From Rothia aeria (GTDB lineage: Bacteria > Actinomycetota > Actinomycetes > Actinomycetales > Micrococcaceae), in assembly GCA_002355935.1 (NCBI GenBank), contig AP017895.1, positions 2,108,001 to 2,172,000 of the forward strand: a stretch of 64,000 bases of DNA. The letters run 5' to 3'. The notes below the pieces were generated by a model. It worked only from the letters and a program-made list of their open reading frames with translations. It did no database searches and was not told where the DNA came from. A program made the translations under genes and the position numbers. Position 1 is the stretch's first letter. The number at the start of each line of letters is the position of its first letter. This document shows, in pieces, positions 17,865 to 31,920 of this stretch.

Positions 17865-17868
<4 letters not shown>
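16986..17868 (-). pseudogene. Polysaccharide ABC exporter permease (Wzm/RfbD/TagG type), two frameshifts
   Basis: This is the membrane half of an ABC-2 glycan exporter, about 294 residues after correction. ATG 17868 overlaps the glfT2 stop as ATGA. The N-terminus MMNDLSTKPFKAPG runs into the conserved GRGRGILDAIRNRYLLRL only if one base is added at 17828-17834. A second base is needed in the run at 17305-17307, where RDSEN joins LVDMFLMVATWLSPVLY. About six hydrophobic segments are present. It pairs with the ATPase at 16212-16978, and both lie after the galactofuranosyltransferase, which suggests export of a galactofuranose-containing glycan. Confidence 0.8.
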
Positions 17869-21442
<3,574 letters not shown>

Positions 21443-24400
21443 ATGAAGTATTCGTTGTTTCTTGCCGATGCACCCCGCACCCTGGGGAAACCCGATTACC
21501 CCTCCTACCCGCAGCTGCTCTCCGTTGAGTGCGCTGCGGGTTCTCAGGCACGCCAGCTTGCCCAAGCGCTGCCTCATTCGGCCCTGACCGTGGCCGGTCG
21601 TCCGCTCGAAACCCTCACCGTTGGAGCGACTCCGCTGACTCCCGGAGCATGCCTCGAGCCCGGCCGCACACAACTGACCCAACCAGCGGCAGTCAGCACG
21701 CTCTATGTGCTCCGAGGCCCTGATGCGGGGCATGCCTACCCCATACCGCGCGGGCACACACGCATCGGACGCTCGCAGAAAAACAACCAGGCGGTTGCCC
21801 TCAACGACCCCTATCTAGCACCCAATCACGGAACCCTGGTGGTGGATGGCTCAGGGGCACGTCTCATCCTTTCTCACCCACCCCGCAGTAAAAACTTGGC
21901 TGCCTTACCCCTGCCCCACGGGGTACTGCCCGGCGCGAGCAACAATAAAGAACAAGAAATACGGTGGAATGAGCCTTTCATAGTGGGTTCATCTACCTGT
22001 CTTCTCACCGCTCCCGGGCAGAGCCCGGCTTTACCCCAGAGTACGGGTTCACCCTTTGAACCGGTTACTTCTCACACCCAAGCCGCACGTAAACTCGGCA
22101 CGCTCATTATCATGGTGTGCCTACCGCTAATTATTGGTGTGGCAGTGGCAACGCTCACCGGGATGTGGATGTTCCTGCTCATGTCATTAGCCTCATCAGC
22201 CTTAATGCTGTTACATATGCTCAGCGGTCGAGGCGAAAACAAACGCGCCCAGCGAGAGGTTCACAACTCCGGCGAGCGCGAGAAATTACGTGCCGAAGGG
22301 CTCACCCCGGCTGGAGCCCGCCCATTTATTCCTGCCGCCAACCAGTCTGCTGCTGCGGCGATCGTGCTCGGGGTAGGCACGCGCCTGCCATTTGTGAGCG
22401 GACGTAATCTGAATGTCTCTTCCCTTCAACCTCATAAGCGGGCTCCTCATTACGTTCCGGTTCCCACGGCCGCGTTACCGCACGAGTTGCATCTAAAACC
22501 TGAGCATCTGCACGCCTATCTGGTGCAGCTGGTAGCGGTCTACCCTGGGGAGATTATCGTATTAGCCCCGCATCCGCAGCAACAGTTGTGCGTGATGCGT
22601 TGGTATGCCTTGGAGTTCACGAACGGGTGCGCCTGTGCGTTAGTCCTGAGCAGATCGCTGAAGCACTGGCAGTAACAGTTCCTGAGCCTCAGGAATCTTT
22701 CTTGCCAAGCTCACAGCCTGCAGCCATTCCCCCGCTGTTTATTTCAGCGGGCGTGCCGCGCGGTGGTACAGGTGTTTTCCCTACAAGGGCTGCCTTGTGT
22801 ATTGTGCATCCTCACGATACAGCTCATGTTCCGGTGCTAAATGGTGCGGTACTGTCTTTGCAGACCGTTGGAGAGTACCAGCAAAGTATCTCGTATGTGC
22901 GCTCGGGGCCTGCCCCGGCCGAGCTGACCCCTGCCGAGAGCGTGGGGCAAGTACATCCGTTGGAGCTGAATGATTCTTGCTCTACAGCGGATGGGTTAAG
23001 TATTGCCCAGTATGTTCGTGCGTTGGGTGCATTAGCGGGTAGCGGGGAGTCTGATACTGTCGCTGAGGCCACGGATGCAGCTTCGGTTCATAGCAGGTCG
23101 TTGCGGCTTTCTGAGCTGGATTCTCTCAATGGGGAAAATGCTCACGCAAACGGTATTGACCCGATGGGGCTACTCTGTGAGGAAGCAGCAGCCCGCTGGG
23201 CTATGAACCGCTACTCCCCTGACTTGTACTGTCTGCTGGGTTCGGCGCCGGGCGGGTACCTTGATATGGGGCTGTCTGAGCATGGTCCCCACTGGATTGT
23301 GGGTGGCACCACCGGTGCGGGTAAGTCGCAGTTGCTGCGTTCTTTGATTCTGACCGTAGCGCTGCGTTACGGCCCGGAGAGGCTGGGGCTGATCTTGGTC
23401 GATTTTAAGGGATCTGCTGGTCTGGGTCCGCTCGCACAGCTGCCGCAGACTTTGAGTATGCTGAGCAACTTTGATGTGTCTGCAGTGCACCGTGCTCTTG
23501 AGTTTTTGCGGGCCGATGTGCGCCGCCGCGAACGTGATTTGCTGAGCTTGGGGGTGAACTCGTACCGTGATTATTTGCGTTTGTGCGCGGCCTCAGGTGA
23601 GATTCCTGCGTACCCGGAATTGGTGATTGTGGTTGATGAGTTCCGCATGTTGGTTGAGTCGATGCCGGATGCTATGAACGAGCTGATGAAAATTGCGACG
23701 ATTGGCCGTTCATTGGGTCTGCACCTGATTCTGGCAACCCAGCGACCGCAAGGCAGTATTTCACAGGATATTCGAGCAAATATTGCCAGTAATATTTGTT
23801 TGCGTGTCTCTTCGGGGCAGGATTCGTTTAATCTGGTGGGTCATGAGGGCGCGGCAAGTATCCCCGCCTCTTGCCCGGGCGCAGGGTATGTGCGTCTGCC
23901 GGATGGCCAGAACCTGCCGTTTAGGGCTCCGCTGGTTGATGCTCTCCCCAGTAATACGGTTCAGGCCCCGTTCGCGGCGCAGCTGTTACAGGATGGCGCA
24001 TGGGTTCCGCTCATTAGCCCGGTAGCACAGCAGGACGCGTCCGACGATTCTCAAGGTGAGGATGCTCAATTAAACCGCGCCGTGCAGCTCATTCGTGAGG
24101 CATTTGAGTCCTACGCTGTCTCTGCGGGGGATTATCAGCCGATCCCACAAGAGCTGGCGGCCCATGCGGAGCTGACCGTTTCTTCCCGTAAGTTTGAGTA
24201 CACGTTGGGCGAGTTGGAGATCGCGCGTTATGGTGTGCGCCAGCCGCGTACGTGGGGGATCTCCTGTGGTGCATCTGCAGCTAGTGGGGCTGAGCAGGAG
24301 GAGGCTGCGGGTGCGCTGGCTGTGTTGGGGGCGGTGGGTGAGCGTTCAAACCTTTTGAACGCGATGCTGGCCCAAGCTGCTCAACGCGGGGAGCGCATCA

Positions 24401-25587
24401 TAGTGTTGACTGCCGATTCTGGGTTGCACCGGCGTTTGGCGTGCGCTTACGCAGAGGGATGTGAGGTGTTTGATGCCCTGGTTGGCCCTCATGAACTGTC
24501 ACATTTACAGTACTGTTTGCAGCAGCTGCGTAGCGGCTACACGGTGCCGGGCCGTGAGGGGCAGCAGGATGGTGCGCTGGTGGTTGTTGACGGGTTGGAT
24601 TCGTGGCTTGAGCTTCTCATGCGCTTGCCGCAGGTTGAGGGCCAGCTGTATGATCTGCTGGCGCAGGGGCATCGTTACGGGTACCGTGTGGTGTTTACCA
24701 GTGCACTTTCGCTTCGTGGACGTTTCGCGTCGGTGGCGCATTCGACGTTGTTGTCTCGACGGTTTGTTGAGAATGACCTGATGCGCAAGACAGTGAAGAA
24801 CTACCCAGTTCCGGCGCAGGGCCATTTTGCGGTGGAGGGAACGTTAAATACCGATTTAATTGGGGATGAGCCGCTGGAGGCTTCGGTATTGAGCCCGGTA
24901 ACGTTGAGTTCCTCGGAGCTTACCAAGTTATTGCAGGATACAAGCGGCAGGTCGCATCGGGTACGTCCTCTGGTGCAGTTCCCTGAGGGAATCTCACTTC
25001 CTGCTCAGGATGCGGTGCTGGATATTCACCGGAAGAGTCCTGGAGCTCTATTGTGCGGGTATCAGCGTGATGGGTCAGCGGCTCTGATTCATGCGCCGCA
25101 GGGAACGTTTGTTCCGGTGCCTGGTGCGCGTTCTTCTGGCAAGAGCACGTTTTTGCAGAACCTTGGTTCACTGAACCCGCAGTATGGTGTGCTTCATATT
25201 GCGGGGGCTAATAATCCGGATGCGCAGCAGCTTCGTGAGACCTTTGAGAATGTTCCTCACCCGGAGCGGGTGATCCTGGCAGTTGATGATGTGCCGTATA
25301 TTTCTGCGGCTACCCAGCAGGTGTTACTAGAGTTTGGGCGTAAGTTCCGGGCCGGGTTTATTGCTTACACCCCGTACACACGGTGGCTTTCGTCGCCGGT
25401 GTTGGCGTCTTTGTCAGGGTGTTCACGAGCGGTTGTTATTAATCCGCGGACCGCTGCCGATGGGGAGATTTGTACGCTTTCAGAGCTTCCACTTGATCTG
25501 TACACGGAGGGTACTCTACCGCCGGGTCGGGCGGTTGCGGTAGATGCTGGGCGGGCTACCGCCTGCCAGTTACCGAGTGCCGTTTAA
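21443..25587 (+). pseudogene. Type VII secretion-type FtsK/SpoIIIE ATPase (EssC/EccC), one frameshift
   Basis: The corrected protein has about 1,381 residues, near the size of EssC. Order: an N-terminal FHA-type part with RIGRSQKNN and DPYLAPNHG (about 108-135), two membrane helices (GTLIIMVCLPLIIGVAVATL region), then FtsK-type ATPase domains. The first has Walker A GGTTGAGKS and Walker B VIVVDEF. The second lacks a Walker A Lys (GAVGERSNLL). The third has GARSSGKST and ILAVDDV. The frame breaks at 22566-22569 (C4); one added C joins IIVLAP to ASAATVVRDALVCLGVHER. No WXG100, EccB, EccD or mycosin gene lies nearby, so substrate and partners are unknown. Confidence 0.8.
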
Positions 25588-26047
25588 GGTCTGCTTCGTC
25601 TGCTTCGGTTGTTTCGTGCAGGTACTGGCTGGTTGCCGGGAGGAATACGGCAACCAGTGCAGTACCGGAGAGGAGTAATAGCACTGTGGGAATGATGATA
25701 AAGGAGAAAGGTGCATGGTCTGCCCCAACCACACTGCGGTAGGAGAAGTAGCTGTATATATTTGAGGCATTGATGAAGCTGGCACAGGCGTGAATCAGGG
25801 CCATGGGGGTGCGAGCTGTTCGTTTTCCCCGATAGAACCTGAGGGCAAAGAATAAGATTATGAGGCCAAAGAAAGCCTGGATAATACCGCCGACGAGGCG
25901 TTCTTGAACGGCTCGGGCCGCATCACCAAAGAGCGGGTCTGCGACCCCCCGGAAAAGCAGATACACAGCTTCTACGGTTGAAAGCCCCGCCACGAACAGA
26001 ACGCTCAGGGGCGCTTTGGGGTTCACAGTCGTCTTCGGGGTGGCCAT
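25556..26047 (-). CDS. Hypothetical four-helix membrane protein
   Basis: This 163-residue protein has four hydrophobic segments (LSVLFVAGLSTVEAVYLLF, GGIIQAFFGLIILFFALRF, a third near ASNIYSYF, and FSFIIIPTVLLLLSGTALVA) and a charged C-terminal tail. No function is recognised. ATG 26047 is chosen since AAAGGA lies five bases upstream. Its 3' end overlaps the convergent essC by 32 bases. Confidence 0.65.
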   Translation of the reverse strand: MATPKTTVNPKAPLSVLFVAGLSTVEAVYLLFRGVADPLFGDAARAVQERLVGGIIQAFFGLIILFFALRFYRGKRTARTPMALIHACASFINASNIYSYFSYRSVVGADHAPFSFIIIPTVLLLLSGTALVAVFLPATSQYLHETTEADEADLKRHSVTGRR

Positions 26048-26400
26048 AGTCATCCTTTGGTCGGTGCGTTGAGCGGGGTAAGGGTGCATAGATCTGCAGC
26101 CCGCGTCCCTCTATTTTAGCGACCCCTGCAGCTCTTCGGCGCAGTGCTGGGAAACACTCTATGAGTTTATGTCATAAATACCCGTTACTTCCTTTTGAGC
26201 GAGGTTACCCTATGTGATACATACCTCTAATATTTCAAAAAGTTTTTTGGAAAACCTCTTGTCAGCATGCCCGGACCGTGGGAAAGTTGATACGTCAAGT
26301 TCCCCTCCGTTCGGGGATGCTTTATGTCACACACCAAAAGTCAAACGCACGAAGCGCCCCGGTGCCAGTGCACTACTAAAAGATTGAAGGAGGTCCAGCT
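26048..26400. other. AT-rich leader region upstream of whiB1
   Basis: These 353 bases hold no supported gene. A CCCC/GGGG hairpin near 26302-26316 and an A/T-rich block at 26230-26255 lie upstream of whiB1. TGTGA near 26214 resembles half of a CRP-type site; mycobacterial whiB1 is CRP-regulated, but a full palindrome is not present here. Confidence 0.4.
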
Positions 26401-26649
26401 GTGGATTGGCGTAGCCGTGCTGCTTGCTTGGATAAGGATCCCGAACTGTTTTTCCCCGTTGGAAACACCGGACCTGCCCTTTTGCAGATTGAAGAAGCAA
26501 AAACAGTATGCCGTTCCTGTGAGGTAGTTGATGTCTGCCTGAAGTGGGCTATCGATACCGGTCAGGATTCCGGTGTTTGGGGTGGCACCAGCGAGGATGA
26601 GCGCCGCGCTATGAAGCGTCGTGCTGCTCGCGCCCGCCGCGCGTCCTAA
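26401..26649 (+). CDS. whiB1: WhiB1-type iron-sulfur transcriptional regulator
   Basis: WhiB1 is a [4Fe-4S] protein that senses nitric oxide and binds the primary sigma factor. All four cluster Cys are present (9, 37, 40, 46), followed by the GVWGG turn at 58-62 and a basic C-terminal DNA-binding tail (MKRRAARARRA). At 82 residues it has the usual length. The GTG start has a near-perfect GAAGGAGGT six bases upstream, suggesting high translation. It is convergent with pdtaS, the same neighbourhood as in mycobacteria. Confidence 0.95.
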   Translation: MDWRSRAACLDKDPELFFPVGNTGPALLQIEEAKTVCRSCEVVDVCLKWAIDTGQDSGVWGGTSEDERRAMKRRAARARRAS

Positions 26650-26678
26650 TCATACGCGCTACTACACACATACAGCTG

Positions 26679-26710
26679 AACGCGGCTCCCGAAGGGAAGC
26701 CGCGTTTTGT
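26679..26710 (+). terminator. Rho-independent terminator of whiB1
   Basis: AACGCGGCT...AGCCGCGTT forms a GC-rich stem with a small loop and is followed by TTTTGTT. It begins about 30 bases after the whiB1 stop. Confidence 0.8.
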
Positions 26711-26770
26711 TACCCCAGCATAACTACGATAAAACTACTCTAGCCATATGGCTTGCAGTCTTAGGTGTTC

Positions 26771-28336
26771 TTAATTAAGCCGGGCACTAATAATCACCCG
26801 GGTACCAGCAGGCTCATGCGGCTCCCACCGGATAGAACCGTTGAGCTCACTAGCCACAAGGGTGCGCACAATCTGCATCCCCAGCCCCTCATTACCTGTG
26901 CTGGGCCGGTATGCTTCAGCCCCGGACTCCTCAATGGGCTCTCCCCCCATCCCTTGACCATCGTCAGTGATAATGACGGTGAGAGTGTCCTCACCCACCT
27001 CATTCATGGAACGAATTCCTTCTAGGGTGACCGTTCCAGCACCCCCATTAAGGCCGTGCTCCACGGCGTTGGCCACAACCTCATTAATAACAAGCGCCAA
27101 AGGGGTGGCAAACTGGCTCGGCAGATAACCGAACGATCCAAGAAGCCGGGTGTTAATCTCTTGTCCCGGGGAGGCGAGCTCTGCCGCTAAGTGAAACTGC
27201 CTCTCAACGAGTTCATCAAAATTTACGTTCTGCGCGAGACCCTGCGAGAGTGCCTCATGGACGGTGGCGATCGTCGAAACGCGGCGCATCGCCTGCTCCA
27301 GTCCCTGTTTCGCCTCTCGGGTACTCATGCGACGGGCTTGTAGTCGCAGCAGTGCGGAGACCGTTTGCAGATTGTTTTTGACGCGGTGGTGAATTTCTCT
27401 AATAGTCGCGTCTTTTGTCATCAGCTCCAGTTCGCGGCGACGCAGCTCCGTCACATCCCGGCACAGCAGCAGCGCCCCGTGCCTTTCCACCCCCAATGGG
27501 GTGATTCGCTCCAGCGGGATGGCACGTAAAGTGATGCGAACTTTCCCAATGTGCAGTTCAGCTCGGGCATCTTCACGGCCAGCCAGCACAAGCTGCAGAG
27601 TTTCATCAGCTTCCTCCCCCGCCGGGAGCATATCACGGGTAACGTTCGCTAAGTTCAGATCTTCTAGGTACCCTTCTAGGCCCATGCGGGCATACATTGA
27701 ATTTGCATTGGGTGAGGCGAAGGTGACGTCTCCTGCGTCATTAATCAGAATGATACCGTCAGTAACTCGCGGGTTACCGCGTGTATTGTTCTCATGCGCC
27801 AACGAATCAGGCCAAATGCCTGCATGCACCATTTCGAGCATATTATTTGCGACTTTGTAATAAATATTCTCAGTGCGAGCTGGCTTACGACTCACCAAAG
27901 GAACAGTATGAACACTTAACAGGGCGATTGTGCGGCTATTACGCACTATAGGAACAACTTTAATCATCACCTCAGCTAGGCCTTCACTCGGCTCATCGTC
28001 CGCGAACGAGATAATGTTCTGTTCAGTCCAGGAGTGCAACGCTGCTAGACGCATCGTCTCTCCCATCGTCGTGCCAATCGGGTCGTGATGGAAAAGCGTA
28101 TGCACGTTTGAAGGCCTCACGTGCGCGATAGCAGAGAAATTACTGGTGATCGACGGGCCCGACACACTATCGGGTACGCTACCGTCAGCCACCACATAGT
28201 CTGTAGGGAACCATAGCACCAAATCACTATGAGCCACATCGGCAATAATCTGCCACTCACCGATGATCAGGTGTATCCATTCGGTGTCTCCAGGGCCGAA
28301 ATCGCCAGCGTTAAGAATGCTCTCTGTGAAAGACAT
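26771..28336 (-). CDS. pdtaS: Cytosolic sensor histidine kinase PdtaS
   Basis: The 521-residue protein has no membrane helix. The N-terminal ~150 residues look like a GAF domain, followed by a PAS domain (DGIILINDAGDVTFASPNANS) and a HisKA_2 helix pair with phospho-accepting His in REIHHRVKNNLQT (about residue 316). The ATPase domain has NEVVANAVEHG, DDGQGMGG and GLGMQIV. PdtaS with its RNA-binding partner PdtaR forms an antitermination two-component system in mycobacteria; pdtaR is not in the window. It is convergent with whiB1. Confidence 0.9.
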   Translation of the reverse strand: MSFTESILNAGDFGPGDTEWIHLIIGEWQIIADVAHSDLVLWFPTDYVVADGSVPDSVSGPSITSNFSAIAHVRPSNVHTLFHHDPIGTTMGETMRLAALHSWTEQNIISFADDEPSEGLAEVMIKVVPIVRNSRTIALLSVHTVPLVSRKPARTENIYYKVANNMLEMVHAGIWPDSLAHENNTRGNPRVTDGIILINDAGDVTFASPNANSMYARMGLEGYLEDLNLANVTRDMLPAGEEADETLQLVLAGREDARAELHIGKVRITLRAIPLERITPLGVERHGALLLCRDVTELRRRELELMTKDATIREIHHRVKNNLQTVSALLRLQARRMSTREAKQGLEQAMRRVSTIATVHEALSQGLAQNVNFDELVERQFHLAAELASPGQEINTRLLGSFGYLPSQFATPLALVINEVVANAVEHGLNGGAGTVTLEGIRSMNEVGEDTLTVIITDDGQGMGGEPIEESGAEAYRPSTGNEGLGMQIVRTLVASELNGSIRWEPHEPAGTRVIISARLN

Positions 28337-28420
28337 AGCTATGCTCCTTAGGCTTAGGCGGGTTCTCCTATTCTACGGCGTCCAGCGTGTACAAACGTAC
28401 AAGGCAGCACCATACAGAGC

Positions 28421-30796
28421 CTAGTTTTTCTTCTTGCGGCCCCCGAAAAGACGGCTCAGAGTTCCCCCGCTTTTCTCCGGCTGAAGAGGCTGGCTAGCAG
28501 CATCCTGCTCAGGCTGTGCCGGTGCCCCATGATATACAGGCATAGGATTCTGCTGCTGATTTGTGTCAACAACCGGCGGGCGAATAGGAGCAGGGGCAGG
28601 CTCATGTGCAGACGGTGAGGCAGGCACAGCTACTTGAGGTTGTTTGTATCCAGAAGCGATATCTAGCTTACGATACAAGTCATTGATCCCTCGCGTCAGT
28701 GGGCTTTTAGGTGCACACTCCTGTAGGGTTTGGCCGCGCATCCACGCCTTATCGAGTGATTTACGATCATACGGCAAGAAGCCGGTTAGCCCCACGCTCG
28801 GTCCGAACCTCTCCCAGGCGCGGCGCAGCTCACCAACTGTCCCGTGTCCGCTCGCGTCGGAACGCACCTTGCACAGCCACAGATCGATACGGGTCAGCGG
28901 AGAAATATCATACGGCCCGTCTCGCAGCTGCTCATACGCCTGTATCAGTCGGGGTACACCAATGACATCAGCATTACCAAGCATCACAATACGATCGGCC
29001 TTCTCAAGAGCGGTGATAGCTGCCCCGTTTCGCAGGGGAACCGGGCCGTCATAACTGAGCTCTTCGTCAGCCTCAATACACGATGCGACGTCAATTATGA
29101 GCACATCGTACCGTGTGGCGAGCCAGTCAATGCTTGCTGCTAATGACTTAGCCCGTAACTCGGGCCAGCGGTTAGCCCGGGTAATACCGCTCAAAAAGTC
29201 AATACTGTACTTCCCTAACGCCACCGAGCACAGTGCCTCACGGGCATTCTGCTCGGTCAGAGAAGCCCGATCCGCAAAATGGCACATCTGCGATATGCCG
29301 GAGTATTCGTCCAAAAGCCCCAGCAGAGGACTCAACGAAGGATTGTAAGTATCGGCATCAATAAGGCAAACTTTCAGCCCATCAGCAGCGGCTGTGGATG
29401 CCAGGTTCAGGGCCAATGTACTACGCCCAGGAGCCCCAGCTGTGCCCCAAACAGTAAGAACAGTCCCACGGCGGGGCTGTATGGTGTTGGCAGAGGAGAT
29501 CCCCGGCTGCTGCGCATTCTGCTGGTTATACATACTGTTCTGGCCGTAGCTGGGCGGCTGATAGCCTTGGCCTTCATTCCCAAGGGCGGGCATCTGCTCA
29601 GCAGGAACCGTATGCCATTCGGCAGAAGGCTGAGGCGGCATCGCATAGCCGGTTGCATCAACGGGAGCCGTATACCCAAAGCTATCCTGGGGCGCCTGTC
29701 CCGAGTATGGAGCAAACCCCTGGGAGGTTTCCTGCCCGAACTGGCCGGTATCTGAGGCAGACTCGTACCCCCACGGTTCAGGCTGATCCTGATACTCCTG
29801 CGGCTCGTAGGGAGATGGTACACCTGGCTGTTCCTGTTCCTCCCATTGACCAAGGTAACCCGTTTGTTCGTCGATATTCGCCTCGTATGGAGGCTTAGGG
29901 TATTGCTGCTGTTGCTCGGCAGATTCTGCTTTTTCCGACTGGGTGGTATCCGCCTTTTGGCGGGCAGAGTCTGTTTCGGCGCAGCTTGTATCAGGCTGGG
30001 TGGGGTCAAAACCGTTCAGGATGGCGGCTGCCTCATTAAGTACTGCCTCTTCAGGGTTGAGTTCCGCCGCCTGCTGTTGTGGCGTGAGCGTGTGTTTTTC
30101 CTCAGTATTAGTGGCTTCTGCACCACTATTATCAGCATCGTTTGCTAATAGTTCAGACGAGTCATCCGATGCAATCACTTCCGTGACCTCACGGGCTGCT
30201 TTTTCGGCTTGAGGGTCGTATCGGTAGGCGCGGTAGGTTACATATGTCTGAGGGTTCTGTGGAGCGCTCTCAGGCTCCGTGTTCCCTATAACCGTGGTGG
30301 GCTCTTCAATGGGCTCGACTGTGTAATTGTGGGGCTGAGGCGCCTCAGGGGCTTCTAAAGGAGCCTGCTGTGTTTGCGGAATGCTATATCCGTAGGCAGC
30401 GTCATACCCGTACCCATCAGGTGAGGCCGCAAGCTGTGGACGTGGCTGTTCCCCCACAGCAAGTATGGTGCCTAGAGAGGCCTGTTCTAGAGTATTGAGA
30501 ACGTCAGCCAATTCAGCATTAGAATCCACCCAGTATGTCCCAAACGGCAGTTTATCTCGCGGGTCAGCGATTATAACAACCCGTACTTCGGCCTCAGCTA
30601 GGGTCGCGACCATAGAGGCAGTAAGGTCCGTGACGGGCACCGCGCATAGTAATACCCGTGCGATTCCGGTCTGTGCGAACCCCAGAGCCTCTGCTAGGTC
30701 ATCAGTGGTGCGCGCAACGCTCACGGCGCCACGCTGTGATTCTATACCGTGCAGCAGAGTTCCATCGTCCCCATAGAGAATGACGGGTATGTTCAT
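28421..30796 (-). CDS. CpaE/TadZ-like MinD-family ATPase with a long disordered linker
   Basis: This 791-residue protein probably places or organises the Tad pilus machine. An N-terminal receiver-like domain (about 1-115) is followed by some 320 residues very rich in Gln, Pro, Glu, Tyr and Ser, then a MinD-like ATPase from about residue 445. The Walker A loop reads GTAGAPGRSTLALNLA, where the invariant Lys before Ser/Thr is Arg and the signature Lys is missing. LKVCLIDADTYNPSLSPLLG and ILIDVA-type strands follow. A Pro-rich tail with Gly-Gly-Arg-Lys-Lys ends it. ATG directly follows the stop of the SAF gene. Confidence 0.75.
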   Translation of the reverse strand: MNIPVILYGDDGTLLHGIESQRGAVSVARTTDDLAEALGFAQTGIARVLLCAVPVTDLTASMVATLAEAEVRVVIIADPRDKLPFGTYWVDSNAELADVLNTLEQASLGTILAVGEQPRPQLAASPDGYGYDAAYGYSIPQTQQAPLEAPEAPQPHNYTVEPIEEPTTVIGNTEPESAPQNPQTYVTYRAYRYDPQAEKAAREVTEVIASDDSSELLANDADNSGAEATNTEEKHTLTPQQQAAELNPEEAVLNEAAAILNGFDPTQPDTSCAETDSARQKADTTQSEKAESAEQQQQYPKPPYEANIDEQTGYLGQWEEQEQPGVPSPYEPQEYQDQPEPWGYESASDTGQFGQETSQGFAPYSGQAPQDSFGYTAPVDATGYAMPPQPSAEWHTVPAEQMPALGNEGQGYQPPSYGQNSMYNQQNAQQPGISSANTIQPRRGTVLTVWGTAGAPGRSTLALNLASTAAADGLKVCLIDADTYNPSLSPLLGLLDEYSGISQMCHFADRASLTEQNAREALCSVALGKYSIDFLSGITRANRWPELRAKSLAASIDWLATRYDVLIIDVASCIEADEELSYDGPVPLRNGAAITALEKADRIVMLGNADVIGVPRLIQAYEQLRDGPYDISPLTRIDLWLCKVRSDASGHGTVGELRRAWERFGPSVGLTGFLPYDRKSLDKAWMRGQTLQECAPKSPLTRGINDLYRKLDIASGYKQPQVAVPASPSAHEPAPAPIRPPVVDTNQQQNPMPVYHGAPAQPEQDAASQPLQPEKSGGTLSRLFGGRKKKN

Positions 30797-31678
30797 TTAA
30801 TTTCCCCTTCCGAGGGCAACGGGGACAAGAGTGATCTTTGCTTCACTACCGTTCGCTTCAACAATACTGGATACGGCGTTAGGATTCACCCACAGTTGCA
30901 CTGTCGCTTTGCCGTTCGCCCCAAGAACGCTTTCTTCCTTTGAGATACTGGATATTTCGGCACCGCTAACAATGGGAGAAGAGCCGTTGCTCCCCTGGCT
31001 TTCAGAGGAAGGACTTGCCGAGGCAGAGGGGTTATCCCGCGAATCGCTACTTGCTGAAGCAGATGGCTGAGGAGACGGTTGCGGCGCGGTGGCAACAACG
31101 GTGTCACGCTGCACAGCCCATACGTCTACTTGCTCTCCCGCTTTAAGCGCGGAGGCCGAGCCACGGTCAATGGTCACGGTAACTAGTCGGCGATTTTCTC
31201 GCACGTTAGTACCTGTAGAATCTTTCCCTATAATCTCACCGCTGGCAATATACCGGGTTGCCATCAAATCGCCTTTATTGATCTCTTCAGAAGTGATGTA
31301 TCGCTCTGAGGATGAGCCTAAATTGGCATCGACCGGAGTCAGCATGTCGGAAGTAATCTTATCGCCTACATGGATATCACTTTTAGCAGCATAATACTGT
31401 GTGGTGTGGTTATTGAGCTGTATAACTGCGATAACACCGACTATGGAAACCAGAATAAGCAGAATACCCATCAGGAGCTTAGGATCTTTAATACCGGGAC
31501 GCTGCAGACGAGCTGAGGGCTCGCGCTGTTCGGAAGTGTTACTAACCGGAAGATCTCTGTGCATTGGTAAGTTTATGCCTTTCAGGGGATTCCCAGGCGT
31601 GACTCTGGGAATATAAAGGTGGTTTTTTGCAGTTGGTGAGTCTGCATAGGCTTCTATCTCAGCATAAAGTGGTATCAT
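30797..31678 (-). CDS. SAF-domain CpaB/RcpC-like membrane protein
   Basis: The protein has one helix (LLMGILLILVSIVGVIAVIQ, about residues 68-88), then a SAF domain with AKSDIHVGDKITSDMLTPVD and a Ser-rich insert near residues 200-240. SAF proteins of this type are the Flp pilus assembly protein CpaB. The C-terminal VQLWVNPNAVSSIVEAN is also typical. It is followed with no gap by the CpaE-like gene. The start is unclear: no Shine-Dalgarno precedes ATG 31678, and the first 60 residues are not hydrophobic; an inner Met at 31564 is possible. Confidence 0.75.
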   Translation of the reverse strand: MIPLYAEIEAYADSPTAKNHLYIPRVTPGNPLKGINLPMHRDLPVSNTSEQREPSARLQRPGIKDPKLLMGILLILVSIVGVIAVIQLNNHTTQYYAAKSDIHVGDKITSDMLTPVDANLGSSSERYITSEEINKGDLMATRYIASGEIIGKDSTGTNVRENRRLVTVTIDRGSASALKAGEQVDVWAVQRDTVVATAPQPSPQPSASASSDSRDNPSASASPSSESQGSNGSSPIVSGAEISSISKEESVLGANGKATVQLWVNPNAVSSIVEANGSEAKITLVPVALGRGN

Positions 31679-31809
31679 AAAGCAAGTAATGGCCTATAAG
31701 GAGTGTAATATATATTCATTCACCTCTCAGACCTCGGAGGTGACGAAGGATTGCCTGCATACATAAAGCCTCTAAGAACAGGATTTTGGTGTAATACCCC
31801 GTAAAATGC

Positions 31810-31838
31810 TGGTGTTAGAGAATCCTTTAGCCTATACT
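31810..31838 (+). promoter_or_regulatory. Possible promoter of the BldC-like gene
   Basis: TATACT at 31833-31838 lies 17 bases after a weak -35 box TGGTGT at 31810-31815. It would give a leader of about 75 bases before ATG 31921. Only the -10 element is convincing. Confidence 0.4.
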
Positions 31839-31920
31839 TGAAATTGAACAGCAGAATTTTCTCTTGAAAATAATGCCCACCCCTAGAGAAGTAGGACTCA
31901 CCACAGAAAGGATGCCTACG

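Noticed and set aside
26771-28336. Orphan histidine kinase of a new pathway
   Set aside because: Domain order and the whiB1 neighbour identify it as PdtaS; its partner need not be adjacent.
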